Shown piece by piece: positions 18,695 through 27,953 of a stretch of DNA of 64,000 nt. The notes below the pieces were generated by a model. That model saw only the letters and a list, made by a program, of their open reading frames with translations, was not told where the DNA came from and did no database searches. Where the stretch lies: NCBI RefSeq assembly GCF_009753675.1, contig NZ_WQLV01000001.1, positions 720,490-784,489 on the forward strand, in the 5' to 3' direction. The position numbers and the translations under genes are program-made. This DNA comes from Parasedimentitalea huanghaiensis (GTDB lineage Bacteria; Pseudomonadota; Alphaproteobacteria; Rhodobacterales; Rhodobacteraceae). Position 1 is the stretch's first letter. Each line of letters starts with the position of its first letter.

Positions 18695-18714
18695 TTGTAT
18701 ACCATGGAATACAA
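18695..18714. promoter_or_regulatory. Near-perfect 20-bp palindrome upstream of acnA
   Basis: TTGTATACCATGGAATACAA is self-complementary except for one mismatched pair (positions 7 and 14), with arms TTGTAT/ATACAA and a palindromic CCATGG core. It lies 102 bp before the acnA start in the divergent region shared with DUF1223. The shape resembles GntR/FadR-type operators; the binding protein is unknown. Confidence 0.5.
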
Positions 18715-18815
18715 AGGAACCTCTTGTAGCGTTTCAACCCTTGAACGCGAGGCCCTCATGTTGCAAACAACTCACAGCGAATTCCCTCTTTCCACATCCC
18801 AAAGGGAGGCCACCC

Positions 18816-21503
18816 ATGCCTATCACTGTCGGACAGGACACCGCCAAGACACGCAAAGAACTAAGCGTTAACGGCAAGAGCATTTCTTACTACTCAATCC
18901 CCGCCGCCACCGAGGCCGGTTTGGGTGATTTTTCAAACCTGCCTGCAGCCCTGAAAGTGGTGCTGGAGAACATGCTGCGTTTCGAAGACGATGGCTTCTC
19001 GGTTTCGGTTGATGATATCAAGGCCTTTGCGGAATGGGGCGCCAATGGTGGCAAGAACCCTCGTGAAATTGCCTACCGCCCTGCCCGCGTGCTGATGCAG
19101 GATTTCACCGGCGTTCCGGCTGTTGTTGACCTGGCCGCCATGCGTGACGGCATCAAGGCGCTCGGTGGAGACCCGCAGAAAATCAACCCACTGGCTCCAG
19201 TCGATCTGGTCATCGACCACTCTGTGATGATCGACGAATTTGGCAATCCGCGCGCGTTCCAGATGAACGTCGACCGCGAGTATGAGCGCAACATGGAGCG
19301 TTACCAGTTCCTGAAGTGGGGCCAAGGTGCGTTTAACAACTTCCGTGTTGTGCCTCCGGGAACTGGCATCTGTCACCAGGTAAACGTCGAATATCTGGCC
19401 AAGACCGTCTGGTCTGACACCGATCAAAATGGCCATGAAGTTGCCTATCCAGACACTCTGGTTGGTACCGACAGCCACACCACCATGGTCAACGGTATGG
19501 CCGTTCTGGGCTGGGGTGTTGGCGGTATCGAAGCCGAAGCAGCAATGCTGGGTCAGCCGATCTCGATGCTGATCCCCGAGGTTGTTGGCTTTGAGCTGAC
19601 TGGTTCGATGGTCGAAGGCACCACCGGCACCGATCTGGTGTTGAAAGTCGTCGAATTGCTGCGTGAAAAAGGCGTGGTTGGCAAATTTGTAGAATTCTAC
19701 GGCGAAGGTCTGGATCGTCTGCCGCTGGCGGACCGTGCTACCATTGCCAACATGGCCCCTGAGTATGGCGCCACCTGTGGTTTCTTCCCAATCGATAACG
19801 AAACCCTGCGGTACCTGCGCAACACCGGTCGCGACGAAGATCGCGTTGGCCTGGTCGAAGCCTATGCCAAAGCAAACGGGTTCTGGCGTGGTGCAGACTA
19901 TGCGCCGATCTATACCGACACAATGTCCCTGGACATGGGCACAATTGTTCCGGCGATCTCCGGTCCCAAGCGCCCACAGGACTATGTTGCACTCTGCAAT
20001 GCCAAGGATGCCTTCCGCAAAGAAATGGAAGAGACCTTCAAGCGCCCCATGGGCAAAGAAGTCGCCGTCAAAGGCGAAGACTACACCTTGGACAGCGGCA
20101 AGGTAGTGATCGCTTCGATTACATCCTGTACCAACACATCGAACCCTTACGTCATGATTGGCGCTGGTCTGGTGGCCCGCAAAGCCGCAGCGCTGGGTCT
20201 GGACCGCAAGCCTTGGGTGAAAACCTCGCTGGCACCGGGTTCGCAAGTCGTATCCGCCTATCTGGAAGCCGCAGATCTGCAAAAAGATCTGGACTCGGTT
20301 GGTTTCAACCTTGTGGGCTATGGCTGCACCACCTGTATCGGTAACTCTGGCCCGATCCAGGCTGAACTGTCCGATGCCATCGCTGAGGGTGATCTGGTTG
20401 CAACGGCTGTTCTGTCGGGTAACCGCAATTTTGAGGGTCGTATCAGCCCCGATGTGCGCGCCAACTACCTGGCCTCACCACCGCTGGTAGTCGCCTATGC
20501 ATTGGCGGGTACCATGGACATCAACATCGACACCGATGTGATCGCTCAGGACAAAGACGGCAACGACGTCTACCTGAAAGACATCTGGCCAACCACACAG
20601 GAAGTTGCAGAACTGGTCGAACAGACCGTCACCCGCGAAGCCTTCCTTGAAAAATACGCCGATGTTTTCAAAGGAGATGACAAGTGGCGCGGCGTAGAGA
20701 CTACAGATGCCGAGACCTATGATTGGCCTGCTGCCTCGACCTACATTCAGAACCCACCCTACTTCCAGGGTATGAGCACAGAGCCGGGCACCATCAGCAA
20801 TATCGAAGGTGCCAAGGTTCTTGCGGTTCTGGGCGATATGGTCACCACCGACCACATCTCACCTGCCGGTGGCTTCGCAACCACGACACCTGCTGGCGGA
20901 TATCTGCTAGAGCGCCAGGTTCAACCCCGTGAGTTCAACTCGTATGGATCGCGTCGCGGCAACCACGAGATCATGATGCGCGGCACTTTCGCCAACATCC
21001 GTATCAAGAACGAGATGCTGGACGGTGTTGAAGGTGGTTACACTAATGGACCCGACGGCAAACAGGCAGCGATCTATGATGCAGCTATGGCCTATCAGGA
21101 GGCAGGCACACCGCTGGTGATCTTTGGTGGCGAGCAGTACGGCGCTGGGTCATCCCGTGACTGGGCGGCCAAAGGCACGGCCCTGCTGGGCGTCAAAGCT
21201 GTGATCACTGAAAGCTTTGAGCGTATTCACCGTTCCAACCTCGTTGGCATGGGCGTTATCCCGTTCGAATTTACGGGTGGTGACAGCCGCAAGTCGCTGG
21301 GCCTGACCGGAGAAGAAACCGTTTCGATCACTGGCCTGGATACCATCAAGCCACTGCAGAAAGTTCCATGCTCGATCACTATGGCGGACGGTACGGTGAA
21401 AGAAATCACGCTGAAGTGCCGTATCGATACCGCACCTGAGATTGAGTACATCGAACACGGTGGCGTGCTACACTATGTGCTGCGAAACCTGGCCAAGTCG
21501 TAA
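18816..21503 (+). CDS. acnA: Aconitate hydratase A
   Basis: Interconverts citrate and isocitrate in the TCA cycle through a [4Fe-4S] cluster. The cluster ligands are C438 (TSCTNTSNP), C504 and C507 (GCTTCIGN), closely matching E. coli AcnA numbering. The swivel domain signature ([10 protein letters not shown]) is present near the C-terminus. ATG at 18816 with GGGAGG seven bases ahead gives 895 aa, normal for the AcnA/IRP1 type; the longer frame from 18741 is not supported. Monocistronic, with its own terminator and a palindrome in the upstream region. Confidence 0.96.
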   Translation: MPITVGQDTAKTRKELSVNGKSISYYSIPAATEAGLGDFSNLPAALKVVLENMLRFEDDGFSVSVDDIKAFAEWGANGGKNPREIAYRPARVLMQDFTGVPAVVDLAAMRDGIKALGGDPQKINPLAPVDLVIDHSVMIDEFGNPRAFQMNVDREYERNMERYQFLKWGQGAFNNFRVVPPGTGICHQVNVEYLAKTVWSDTDQNGHEVAYPDTLVGTDSHTTMVNGMAVLGWGVGGIEAEAAMLGQPISMLIPEVVGFELTGSMVEGTTGTDLVLKVVELLREKGVVGKFVEFYGEGLDRLPLADRATIANMAPEYGATCGFFPIDNETLRYLRNTGRDEDRVGLVEAYAKANGFWRGADYAPIYTDTMSLDMGTIVPAISGPKRPQDYVALCNAKDAFRKEMEETFKRPMGKEVAVKGEDYTLDSGKVVIASITSCTNTSNPYVMIGAGLVARKAAALGLDRKPWVKTSLAPGSQVVSAYLEAADLQKDLDSVGFNLVGYGCTTCIGNSGPIQAELSDAIAEGDLVATAVLSGNRNFEGRISPDVRANYLASPPLVVAYALAGTMDINIDTDVIAQDKDGNDVYLKDIWPTTQEVAELVEQTVTREAFLEKYADVFKGDDKWRGVETTDAETYDWPAASTYIQNPPYFQGMSTEPGTISNIEGAKVLAVLGDMVTTDHISPAGGFATTTPAGGYLLERQVQPREFNSYGSRRGNHEIMMRGTFANIRIKNEMLDGVEGGYTNGPDGKQAAIYDAAMAYQEAGTPLVIFGGEQYGAGSSRDWAAKGTALLGVKAVITESFERIHRSNLVGMGVIPFEFTGGDSRKSLGLTGEETVSITGLDTIKPLQKVPCSITMADGTVKEITLKCRIDTAPEIEYIEHGGVLHYVLRNLAKS

Positions 21504-21530
21504 GGCCTAGCGCCATAATAATGAACTGAA

Positions 21531-21561
21531 CATGCTCCCCAGTCGGGGAGCATGTTTTTTT
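21531..21561 (+). terminator. Intrinsic terminator of acnA
   Basis: CATGCTCCCC, AGTC loop, GGGGAGCATG and a run of seven T: a perfect 10-bp stem 27 bases after the stop. Confidence 0.9.
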
Positions 21562-21656
21562 ACGTCCATTTTCAGGCTTACTCCTCCAAACAATCAATAG
21601 CTGACATCCAATTGTGCCTCTCAATCTCTCAACCTACCGATGGTTGCTTGAAAAAT

Positions 21657-21673
21657 ATGTATTTATGATACAT
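21657..21673. promoter_or_regulatory. Inverted repeat ATGTAT-N5-ATACAT
   Basis: Two perfect 6-base arms spaced by five bases lie 42 bp upstream of the small monooxygenase-fold gene in an AT-rich promoter-like region. Operator-like, binding factor unknown. Confidence 0.35.
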
Positions 21674-21714
21674 CATTTTAAACTTAGACGCTTCCAAGAC
21701 GTAAGGCCCCGATA

Positions 21715-21999
21715 ATGAAAGAAGCCGCTGTGGCAATCGTCTATCCAGACCAAGACACATTTGATGCACATGTTACGTCGGTATTGGAGCTATTACCTGG
21801 CACGCGCGCCTTTCCCGGTTGTATTGAGGCCCATGTCGGCGTCAGTACAGAACGTCAGGAAATTGCGATTTTCCACATTTGGGAAAGCCAGCAGTACTTA
21901 GATGACTATCTCGCTTGGCGTGCAGACCGGGGTGATTTGGATGCACGGAGCAAAACAATGCGCCGTGAGCAAAGCTTCAGCACGTTTTCCATACCGTAA
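21715..21999 (+). CDS. Antibiotic biosynthesis monooxygenase (ABM)-fold protein
   Basis: 94 residues with a dimeric alpha/beta-barrel (ABM) pattern: an N-terminal strand followed by helix, GCIEAHVGVS and IAIFHIWESQQYLDDYLAWRA. The WES-x3-L-x2-Y-L motif is typical of ABM-domain proteins such as quinol monooxygenase or heme-binding relatives. Substrate unknown. The start at 21715 follows an inverted repeat. It is followed, 111 bp on, by a DOPA dioxygenase-like gene in the same direction. Confidence 0.72.
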   Translation: MKEAAVAIVYPDQDTFDAHVTSVLELLPGTRAFPGCIEAHVGVSTERQEIAIFHIWESQQYLDDYLAWRADRGDLDARSKTMRREQSFSTFSIP

Positions 22000-22110
22000 A
22001 GCGCACCAAGCGGATGCATCTTCTATAAGATGTTGAATCCCACATAGCTGCACAACCCTTGTTCAATCGCGAATAATTGCTGCGCCTTTAAACCTGTGCA
22101 TAGTCACATC

Positions 22111-22449
22111 ATGAAACAAATCGCAAAAATCTCAGGCTATCACGCCCATGTCTATTTTGATGCTGACAGCGTCGAGAAGGCTCACCAGCTTTGCCAATCT
22201 GCAAGCGACCTGTTTGGAGTTCAAATGGGGCGAGTTCACCAGCGCAATGTTGGACCACATCCCATGTGGTCCTGCCAATTGGGCTGCAGCCCGGACCAGT
22301 TTGCAGATGTCCTACCCTGGCTGGCGCTCAATCGTGACGAGTTGATCGTGTTTGCCCATCCTGAAACCGGCGACCATCTGGCGGACCACCGCGATCATGG
22401 GATCTGGCTTGGCACGGGCCTGGATCTGGATTTGACAATCTTCAGCTAA
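22111..22449 (+). CDS. DOPA 4,5-dioxygenase family protein
   Basis: 112 residues. ATG 22111 is preferred to the in-frame GTG at 22096. Family signs are GYHAHVYFD at the start, the central GPHPMWSCQL, and HPETGDHLADHRDHGIWLG with the histidines expected to bind iron. Bacterial members of this small-molecule extradiol dioxygenase family act on catecholic compounds, but the natural substrate here is unknown. No partner genes of aromatic catabolism are next to it. Confidence 0.85.
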   Translation: MKQIAKISGYHAHVYFDADSVEKAHQLCQSASDLFGVQMGRVHQRNVGPHPMWSCQLGCSPDQFADVLPWLALNRDELIVFAHPETGDHLADHRDHGIWLGTGLDLDLTIFS

Positions 22450-22639
22450 GCGCAAAAGGCACACCTCTCACCGCGTCACCATGTTCTAAAAGAATAATCA
22501 CCCCCCCGTTTCTAATGGTTGAGCGGTGAACTACCAAGTTTGGGTGACCGCCTCCCGAGTTAACTTTGAAATATTGCCGCCGCTCAATTTTAAGCCTACA
22601 TTGGAAAACACTCTACAACCTTAAGTTTGATTCGGTTGT

Positions 22640-22675
22640 TTCCCGCTAGTTTTGTTGGCGGGAACGCCAATTTTT
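22640..22675 (+). promoter_or_regulatory. Attenuator-like pair of alternative hairpins
   Basis: TTCCCGC (22640-22646) can pair with GCGGGAA (22658-22664). An overlapping hairpin TTGGCG-GGAA-CGCCAA (22655-22670) is followed by TTTTT and looks like an intrinsic terminator. The two share bases and exclude each other. They lie 47 bp before the deacetylase gene. It may be a simple terminator of the gene ending at 22449, 200 bp upstream, or a leader attenuator. Confidence 0.5.
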
Positions 22676-22721
22676 GAATGACTCATCAAATTTCAATCAT
22701 AGATGTAAGGGGTACTAAATC

Positions 22722-23570
22722 ATGGCAAATGCTGGTGGTGTTACACTCACCTTTGATATGCATCCTAAATGGGAGCATGCCAGTTGGTGGCTGCAACCAA
22801 ATTTTTACGGCGGAAAAAACATATTTGATATTCTTGACGATTACGGAGTGCGTGCCACGTTCTTTGTAAGTCAGTTTGATAGAGTCAAAATTGATCCCAA
22901 ATGGCAAAATGTTATTGGCCGAGTTATTCGAAGTCATGAAATAGGCGGTCATACCCTAAACCATCCATCGGAGCCGGGATCAGACCCCATCAAATATTTT
23001 TACAGCGAAATATACCCTAACTATTTGGACTATCTGGCAATTCGGGCACAACCGGGACACCAACATTGGCCAGCATATTGGAGCAGCTTTGCCTACCCAA
23101 ATACTCAGGCTGATGCTGTAACAAATGAGTTCTTGCTAAAGGTTTTCTCACGTTTGCGTGGTGCAAATCCTTCTGATGGAAGCGGCCCAATGTCACCTGC
23201 TGAAATCGAACGCGCCGGTGTCATCACTGCCGGTTGGTTGGACCGGTTTGCATTCACTCCGCCGATGGGCTCGCCTGCTTGGGAGAATGGTTGGAAAGAA
23301 TGGGTAAATGACACAGCTCGGATCAATGGGTATGTTGTTTTCGCCAGTCACCTACCATCTTGGTATGCGGGAAACCCCGCAGATCCGGTCCCAAAGTACG
23401 CCGATCCTTCAGTGCTACTAAATTTCCTGAGCCATGTGAAATTCCAGACTGACTTGTCGTTTGTGAGTATGTCTCAACTACCGCGAGCAACCCGATCCTC
23501 CACAGTTGATTTACCAGCCGAGCTAAAAGATGGGTTGGATCAGTTGGAAAAATTGAGAAATTTAGTTTAG
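22722..23570 (+). CDS. NodB-like polysaccharide deacetylase-fold protein
   Basis: 282 residues without a signal peptide. NodB homology signs are VTLTFDMHPKWE (motif 1, where the usual TFDD is TFDM), VRATFFV, and SHEIGGHTLNHPS (motif 2, HxxxH). FAYPNTQ takes the place of the usual RxPY motif 3. The metal triad Asp-His-His is thus present but the catalytic-base aspartate of TFDD is at least partly altered. The protein has an extended C-terminal half rich in Trp/Pro. The gene is AT-rich relative to its neighbours, so horizontal gain is possible. Substrate unknown. Confidence 0.68.
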   Translation: MANAGGVTLTFDMHPKWEHASWWLQPNFYGGKNIFDILDDYGVRATFFVSQFDRVKIDPKWQNVIGRVIRSHEIGGHTLNHPSEPGSDPIKYFYSEIYPNYLDYLAIRAQPGHQHWPAYWSSFAYPNTQADAVTNEFLLKVFSRLRGANPSDGSGPMSPAEIERAGVITAGWLDRFAFTPPMGSPAWENGWKEWVNDTARINGYVVFASHLPSWYAGNPADPVPKYADPSVLLNFLSHVKFQTDLSFVSMSQLPRATRSSTVDLPAELKDGLDQLEKLRNLV

Positions 23571-23621
23571 GTAGACACAGCTGACAACTCTCTAAACATC
23601 TAGAATAATTTCATAAATCCA

Positions 23622-23649
23622 TTTTGGCCCGAAAGGACTTGGGCCAAAA
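23622..23649. terminator. Hairpin between convergent deacetylase and ccmG genes
   Basis: TTTTGGCCC and GGGCCAAAA form a perfect 9-bp stem with a 10-base loop in the convergent gap. There is no outer T run, so its use as a terminator is uncertain, but the position fits. Confidence 0.5.
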
Positions 23650-23677
23650 CACTTATCGACTCTCTAATTGACGACAA

Positions 23678-24217
23678 CTAGTTTTGACGTGCTCTTTCCA
23701 GCGCCGGGCGCAGTGTTTTCTCTATCACCCGTTCGGTTAGCGGTCCCGCATGGCGTAACAGAATCTTACCATTGCCATCGATCACATAGGTTTCCGGGAC
23801 ACCGTAGACCCCCCAGTCCAACGCCATACGGCCTTTTTCGTCCCGGCCAATAGCGGTGTAGGGATCTCCCAGCTCATCCAGAAACGATGCCGCATTACCT
23901 TGCTGATCTTTGTAGTTGATCCCGTAGATGTCGATGCCTTCGTCTTGCAGCGCTTGCAGGTTCGGATGTTCAATCCGGCACGGGGCACACCAGCTGGCCC
24001 AATAGTTGACGATTTTGACCTTACCGTCGCGCAGTGTGGCATCGTCAAACACGGTCTTGCCGACGAACTCTGTCAGCACCACCGGTGGTGCCAACTGGCC
24101 AATACGCGCAGACGGCAGGCTTTCAGGATCTTCGCGGAACATACCAACCACCGCCAAGCCAATAAATCCGGCAAACACCACAACTGGCACAGCCATCATC
24201 GGAGAGATTTTAGCCAT
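23678..24217 (-). CDS. ccmG: Cytochrome c maturation thiol-disulfide protein CcmG/DsbE
   Basis: Membrane-anchored periplasmic thioredoxin that keeps the apocytochrome CxxCH cysteines reduced for heme ligation. One N-terminal membrane anchor (residues 8-26) precedes the thioredoxin fold with WCAPC (C77, C80) and the cis-Pro region GVPETYVID. 179 aa is normal. Its start overlaps the ccmD stop by 8 bp, and it is the last gene of the minus-strand ccmABCDG operon. Confidence 0.93.
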   Translation of the reverse strand: MAKISPMMAVPVVVFAGFIGLAVVGMFREDPESLPSARIGQLAPPVVLTEFVGKTVFDDATLRDGKVKIVNYWASWCAPCRIEHPNLQALQDEGIDIYGINYKDQQGNAASFLDELGDPYTAIGRDEKGRMALDWGVYGVPETYVIDGNGKILLRHAGPLTERVIEKTLRPALERARQN

Positions 24218-24368
24218 TGCCCATTACCCGCTTTTCCACTTTGTCCATTTCGGCACGCACACGGCGGCCACGTACCACGCTGATCACAACCAACAACACC
24301 AGTAGCGCGATCGACGCCACATAGGCAGACAGTACTGTTTCAGCGTATTTCCCCAGATCCGGCATCAT
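24210..24368 (-). CDS. ccmD: Heme exporter protein CcmD
   Basis: A 52-aa gene hidden between ccmC and ccmG. It begins with MM (ATG at 24368 overlapping the ccmC TGA as ATGA), has one membrane helix (YVASIALLVLLVVISVV) and a basic cytoplasmic tail (RGRRVRAEMDKVEKR), exactly the CcmD layout. It ends in TAA at 24210-24212, inside the ccmG start region. CcmD helps release the heme-loaded CcmE from the CcmABC complex. Confidence 0.92.
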   Translation of the reverse strand: MMPDLGKYAETVLSAYVASIALLVLLVVISVVRGRRVRAEMDKVEKRVMGNG

Positions 24369-25117
24369 GCTTCAACCCTTTCCCGAGCCATCAGTGCCTT
24401 GATCCGTCGAGCGCGAATTTCGGTCCCTGTGCGATAAAAAACCAGTGCTACAAACAGCAGCACGAACCCAACAATGCAAAGCATCAAAGGGTAGAAAAAG
24501 ATGTTGCTGACCTTTTCTTCCGTATCCGTTCCAATCACCGCTTCGGCGCGCATGATGGATGCGCCCTGGTGTAACCCTTGGTTCCAGAAGTTCACAGCAT
24601 AGCGGCTCAACAACGCGAACACGCTGCCCACCAGACACAGGAACGAGGTTAGGTCCGCAGCGGTATCAGGGTCTTCTATGGCTTCCCACAAAGCGATGTA
24701 GCCAAGGTAGAATAGGAACAGGATTAAAAACGAGGTCAGTCTCGGGTCCCAAACCCACCACGTGCCCCACATCGGCTGCCCCCAGATGGCTCCCGTCGCA
24801 AGGGCGATCAGCGTCATGATCATACCAATTGGTGCTGCGGCACGGGCTGCTAAGGCGCTGACATGGTGACGACGCACCAACCAAACCAAGGAGGTCGCTA
24901 ACATCATCACCCAGATATTGATCGCCAGCATGGCCGACGGCACATGCAGGTAGATGATTTTTACGGTTGATCCCTGACGATAGTCGTCACCGGTGAAAAA
25001 GAAGCCCCAGACCAGACCGACGCCGATGCTAATGGCTGCAGCAGCCCATAGGACTGGCAGCACCCGTTCGGTGGTGGTGATGAACTTTTTTGGATTGGCG
25101 TATTCCCAGATCGACAT
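24365..25117 (-). CDS. ccmC: Heme transporter / heme handling protein CcmC
   Basis: Six-helix membrane protein that presents heme to the chaperone CcmE. The heme-handling WWD motif is seen as WGTWWVWDPRLTS, flanked by conserved histidines (YLHVPSAM early, LHQGASI later). 250 aa, normal length. It lies in the operon after ccmB and overlaps ccmD by 4 bp. Confidence 0.95.
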   Translation of the reverse strand: MSIWEYANPKKFITTTERVLPVLWAAAAISIGVGLVWGFFFTGDDYRQGSTVKIIYLHVPSAMLAINIWVMMLATSLVWLVRRHHVSALAARAAAPIGMIMTLIALATGAIWGQPMWGTWWVWDPRLTSFLILFLFYLGYIALWEAIEDPDTAADLTSFLCLVGSVFALLSRYAVNFWNQGLHQGASIMRAEAVIGTDTEEKVSNIFFYPLMLCIVGFVLLFVALVFYRTGTEIRARRIKALMARERVEA

Positions 25118-25164
25118 ATTGGGTCCCTAGCTGTTCCTTGTGGGTTTCTCAAATCACGAATTCT

Positions 25165-25821
25165 CTAGCGCAGGTTTATGCGCAACACGGCGGCGCTGGC
25201 AAAAGGCAGCAGCGCGATGGATGCCGCCGATATTCCTGCGAGCATCAATAGCGGGGTCTGGATCTCCATGCCAACAGCGCCGCGCCGCGCCACCTCGGCA
25301 CCAAAGATCAGCGTTGGCAAATACAGCGGCATCACCAGCAACGACATCAACAACCCCCCGCGTTTTAGTCCAACGGTCAGCGCAGCTCCAAAAGTACCAA
25401 TCACCGACAGGGCTGGAGTGCCCAACAACAGCGAGATCACCACCCATTTGAACCCACTCACCGGCAGATTCAGTAACACGCCCAAGACCGGTGCAGCCAG
25501 CACCAGCGGCAAACCAGTTGTAATCCAATGGGCCAGCGCCTTGACACTGACCACGCTTTCTAACGGCAGCGGCGCGGTGGCGAGCAGATCAAGCGAGCCA
25601 TCCTCCCAGTCCAGCGCCAGCAAACGGTCCAGCGACAGCAGACAGGCCAACAGCGCGCCAAGCCAAAGCACACCCGGTGCAATTGACGCCAGCAAGGCGG
25701 GTTGCGGCCCCACCGAAAGTGGTACCATCACCGTCACGATCAGAAAAAAGGCGAGCCCCAGACCAAAGCCGCCACCGGCACGCAAGGCAAGGCGCAGATC
25801 CCGCATCAACAGAGCTATCAC
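25165..25821 (-). CDS. ccmB: Heme exporter membrane subunit CcmB
   Basis: Membrane partner of the CcmA ATPase, 218 aa with about six hydrophobic segments. It begins [18 protein letters not shown], typical of CcmB, and includes the [21 protein letters not shown] region. The start overlaps the ccmA stop as ATGA (25818-25821). There is a 47-bp gap to ccmC. Confidence 0.93.
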   Translation of the reverse strand: MIALLMRDLRLALRAGGGFGLGLAFFLIVTVMVPLSVGPQPALLASIAPGVLWLGALLACLLSLDRLLALDWEDGSLDLLATAPLPLESVVSVKALAHWITTGLPLVLAAPVLGVLLNLPVSGFKWVVISLLLGTPALSVIGTFGAALTVGLKRGGLLMSLLVMPLYLPTLIFGAEVARRGAVGMEIQTPLLMLAGISAASIALLPFASAAVLRINLR

Positions 25822-26432
25822 AGGAAACCTCCGTCAAAATCTTCAATCGCGGGTGGCTTGGCTTTATAGGGCCCAACTTCCAGCACTTCGCTGTCGAGAC
25901 CAAGATCAATATGGGTGGCAATCAGGGCTGATCCGCCCTGCCCCAGATGGGCGCGCACAGCATCAGCAAACATCGCCACCGATTTCACATCCAAACTGAC
26001 AGTTGGCTCATCAAGGATCCATATGGGCCGCCCAGTGACCAGCAGCCGTGAAAGTCCCAACCGTCGCTTCTGACCGGCGGAAAGCGCACCTGCCGGTCGA
26101 TCTTGTAGGGTTTCTAGATCAAATGCCTTCAATGCAGGTGCGATGCTACCAGCCCCAAAGACATTGGCCCAAAAACTCAGGTTCTCAGTCACAGTAAGTG
26201 TTGGTTTGATGCCATCCGAATGGCCCGCATAAGCGATCAGGTCTTCGCCACCTTCAACTATGCCGGAGACCGGCGGTTGCAGCCCTGCGACGGTGCGCAA
26301 CAATGTTGTTTTACCTATTCCGTTGGGCCCGCGTAGGATCAACGCCTGACCAGCGGCCAGCTCGAAACTCAGCCCTTCCAACACCGGGATACCACCGCGA
26401 GCGATGCACAGATCAGTAATTCTAAGGCTCAT
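25818..26432 (-). CDS. ccmA: Heme exporter ATPase CcmA
   Basis: ABC ATPase of the CcmAB(CD) complex, which uses ATP to free holo-CcmE from CcmC. Walker A is GPNGIGKTT, the signature [12 protein letters not shown], Walker [12 protein letters not shown], and the switch histidine lies in [10 protein letters not shown]. 204 aa is normal for CcmA. The gene follows the Mth938-like gene by 67 bp on the same strand, so the ccm operon may start there or have its own promoter in that gap. Confidence 0.94.
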   Translation of the reverse strand: MSLRITDLCIARGGIPVLEGLSFELAAGQALILRGPNGIGKTTLLRTVAGLQPPVSGIVEGGEDLIAYAGHSDGIKPTLTVTENLSFWANVFGAGSIAPALKAFDLETLQDRPAGALSAGQKRRLGLSRLLVTGRPIWILDEPTVSLDVKSVAMFADAVRAHLGQGGSALIATHIDLGLDSEVLEVGPYKAKPPAIEDFDGGFL

Positions 26433-26499
26433 AAAACCCGCTTATCTCGTTGCTTGCGCAGACTAAAGGCATATTCCGAACAAGTGTCTTTGCGGCAGA

Positions 26500-26856
26500 T
26501 CAATTCACGGGCAAGGCAGCCAGTGCAATACGGCGCCCCTCGGATAGCAGGACGTTGTAAGTGCGACAAGCTGCGGGAGAATTCATCACCTCAACGCCAA
26601 TCCCCGCCTCTTCCAAATCGGCCCGCAACTGCGTGGGAATATGTGCAATATCGACTCCGGTGCCGACAAACAGCACATCAATGTCACCCGCCAGGCCCAG
26701 CAATACAGCGCTGTCCTCATAGCCTGCCCAAACACTAGTACCCTTGGGCCCCGTCAACAGACCGCCCTGCACCAGCTCTCCACCAACCCGGAAGAACCCA
26801 GGCCCGTAACTGTCTATCGGGGTTGCATCGGTATAGGCAACTTCGTTGAGACGCAT
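26500..26856 (-). CDS. Mth938-like (DUF498) domain protein
   Basis: A 118-residue protein of the Mth938/NDUFAF3-like fold, with YGPGFFRVGG, LLTGPKGTSVWAG and a late AACRTYNVLLSEGRRIALAA. In alphaproteobacteria members of this family usually sit beside secDF, as here; the mitochondrial relative is a complex I assembly factor. ATG 26856 has AAGGA eight bases upstream; the longer frame to 26904 is not supported. It lies between the secF terminator and ccmA. Confidence 0.8.
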   Translation of the reverse strand: MRLNEVAYTDATPIDSYGPGFFRVGGELVQGGLLTGPKGTSVWAGYEDSAVLLGLAGDIDVLFVGTGVDIAHIPTQLRADLEEAGIGVEVMNSPAACRTYNVLLSEGRRIALAALPVN

Positions 26857-26930
26857 GGGATCATCCTTGTTTCGCATATCTTGAGGGTGAATAGCACAGC
26901 ACACGCGCTTGGCCCAGATCCCAACACAGC

Positions 26931-26956
26931 AAAAAACCGCAGGCGGTAACCTGCGG
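26931..26956 (-). terminator. Intrinsic terminator after secF
   Basis: Read on the minus strand: CCGCAGG, TTACCG loop, CCTGCGG and TTTTTT. It ends the yajC-secD-secF transcript, at least partly isolating the Mth938-like and ccm genes. Confidence 0.85.
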
Positions 26957-26983
26957 CTTTTCCATTTTCATTGGTTTGACGTC

Positions 26984-27952
26984 TTAGGCGTCAATATTGG
27001 CAAACTGGTTGCCAGTGGTGTTCGATGGTTTGGACCAATCGCGCTTCACACCCAGGTACAACAGGATCGTTGAAGCCACAAAGATTGACGAATAAGTCCC
27101 AACAATCACACCCCAGATCATCGCAAAGACAAAGCCACGGATCACATCGCCGCCCAGTACATAAAGCGAGATCAGCGCCAGCAGAGTGGTGACCGAGGTC
27201 ATCACGGTACGGCTCAGCGTTTCGTTGATCGACAGGTTCAAAACCTCGGCCAGTGTCTTCTTCTTGTACTTGCGCAGGTTTTCACGCACCCGGTCAAACA
27301 CAACCACGGTATCGTTCAGCGAGTAGCCAACAATCGTCAGCAGCGCCGCGATAATCGCCAGGTCAAACTTGATCTGCAGTTCCGAGAACACACCGATGGT
27401 CAGCACCACGTCATGCACCAGTGCGGCAACCGCACCGAGAGCAAACTGCCATTCAAACCGCAACCAGATGTAGATCAGAACCGCCGCAATCGCGAGCACC
27501 ACAGCCAGAACAGCGGTCTGCACCAGCTCTCCCGAGACCTTTGGACCTACGGATTCGACTGAGACAAATTTGATGCCCGGCGCAACCCCATCCAGTGTGG
27601 CGTTGATGGTTTCGATCACTTCACCGGAAATGGACTCGCCATCTGCCTGCGCCTGAATACGGATCATCGCAACGTGCTGATCTTCTTCGAACGTTGGGTC
27701 AAACACCTCGGTGATCGAAACATCGCCCAGTTCAAGCGTATCAATGGCACCGCGATAAGCACCAACATCGACGGCTTGCGTGCTTTCGGTCCGAATGGTC
27801 GTGCCACCCCGGAAATCGATACCAAAGTTCAGCCCCTGATACATGAATGAGGCAAAGCCAACCACCATCATCAGGGCTGAGATCCCCAGCCACAGCTTCC
27901 ATTTTCCAAAGAAATCAAACGAGGTTTCTGCGGGAACTAGTTTAAGTCTCAT
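26984..27952 (-). CDS. secF: Protein translocase subunit SecF
   Basis: Part of SecDF, which drives preprotein export with the proton gradient. Six membrane segments; the first periplasmic loop begins NFGIDFRGGT, the SecF signature. VGYSLNDTVVVFDRVREN near TM4 carries the conserved proton-relay region. The start ATG 27952 lies one base after the secD stop, with GAGGTG inside secD as ribosome binding site. 322 aa, normal. Confidence 0.95.
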   Translation of the reverse strand: MRLKLVPAETSFDFFGKWKLWLGISALMMVVGFASFMYQGLNFGIDFRGGTTIRTESTQAVDVGAYRGAIDTLELGDVSITEVFDPTFEEDQHVAMIRIQAQADGESISGEVIETINATLDGVAPGIKFVSVESVGPKVSGELVQTAVLAVVLAIAAVLIYIWLRFEWQFALGAVAALVHDVVLTIGVFSELQIKFDLAIIAALLTIVGYSLNDTVVVFDRVRENLRKYKKKTLAEVLNLSINETLSRTVMTSVTTLLALISLYVLGGDVIRGFVFAMIWGVIVGTYSSIFVASTILLYLGVKRDWSKPSNTTGNQFANIDA

Positions 27953-27953
27953 C

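Noticed and set aside
18933..20282. 449-codon open frame on the minus strand over acnA
   Set aside because: Lies wholly inside a certain gene, has no ribosome binding site, and its protein is a His/Val/Gly-rich mirror of acnA codon bias.
22500..22508. C-rich run near 22500 considered as a phase-variable tract
   Set aside because: It lies between genes, about 220 bp from the next start, with no frame across it.
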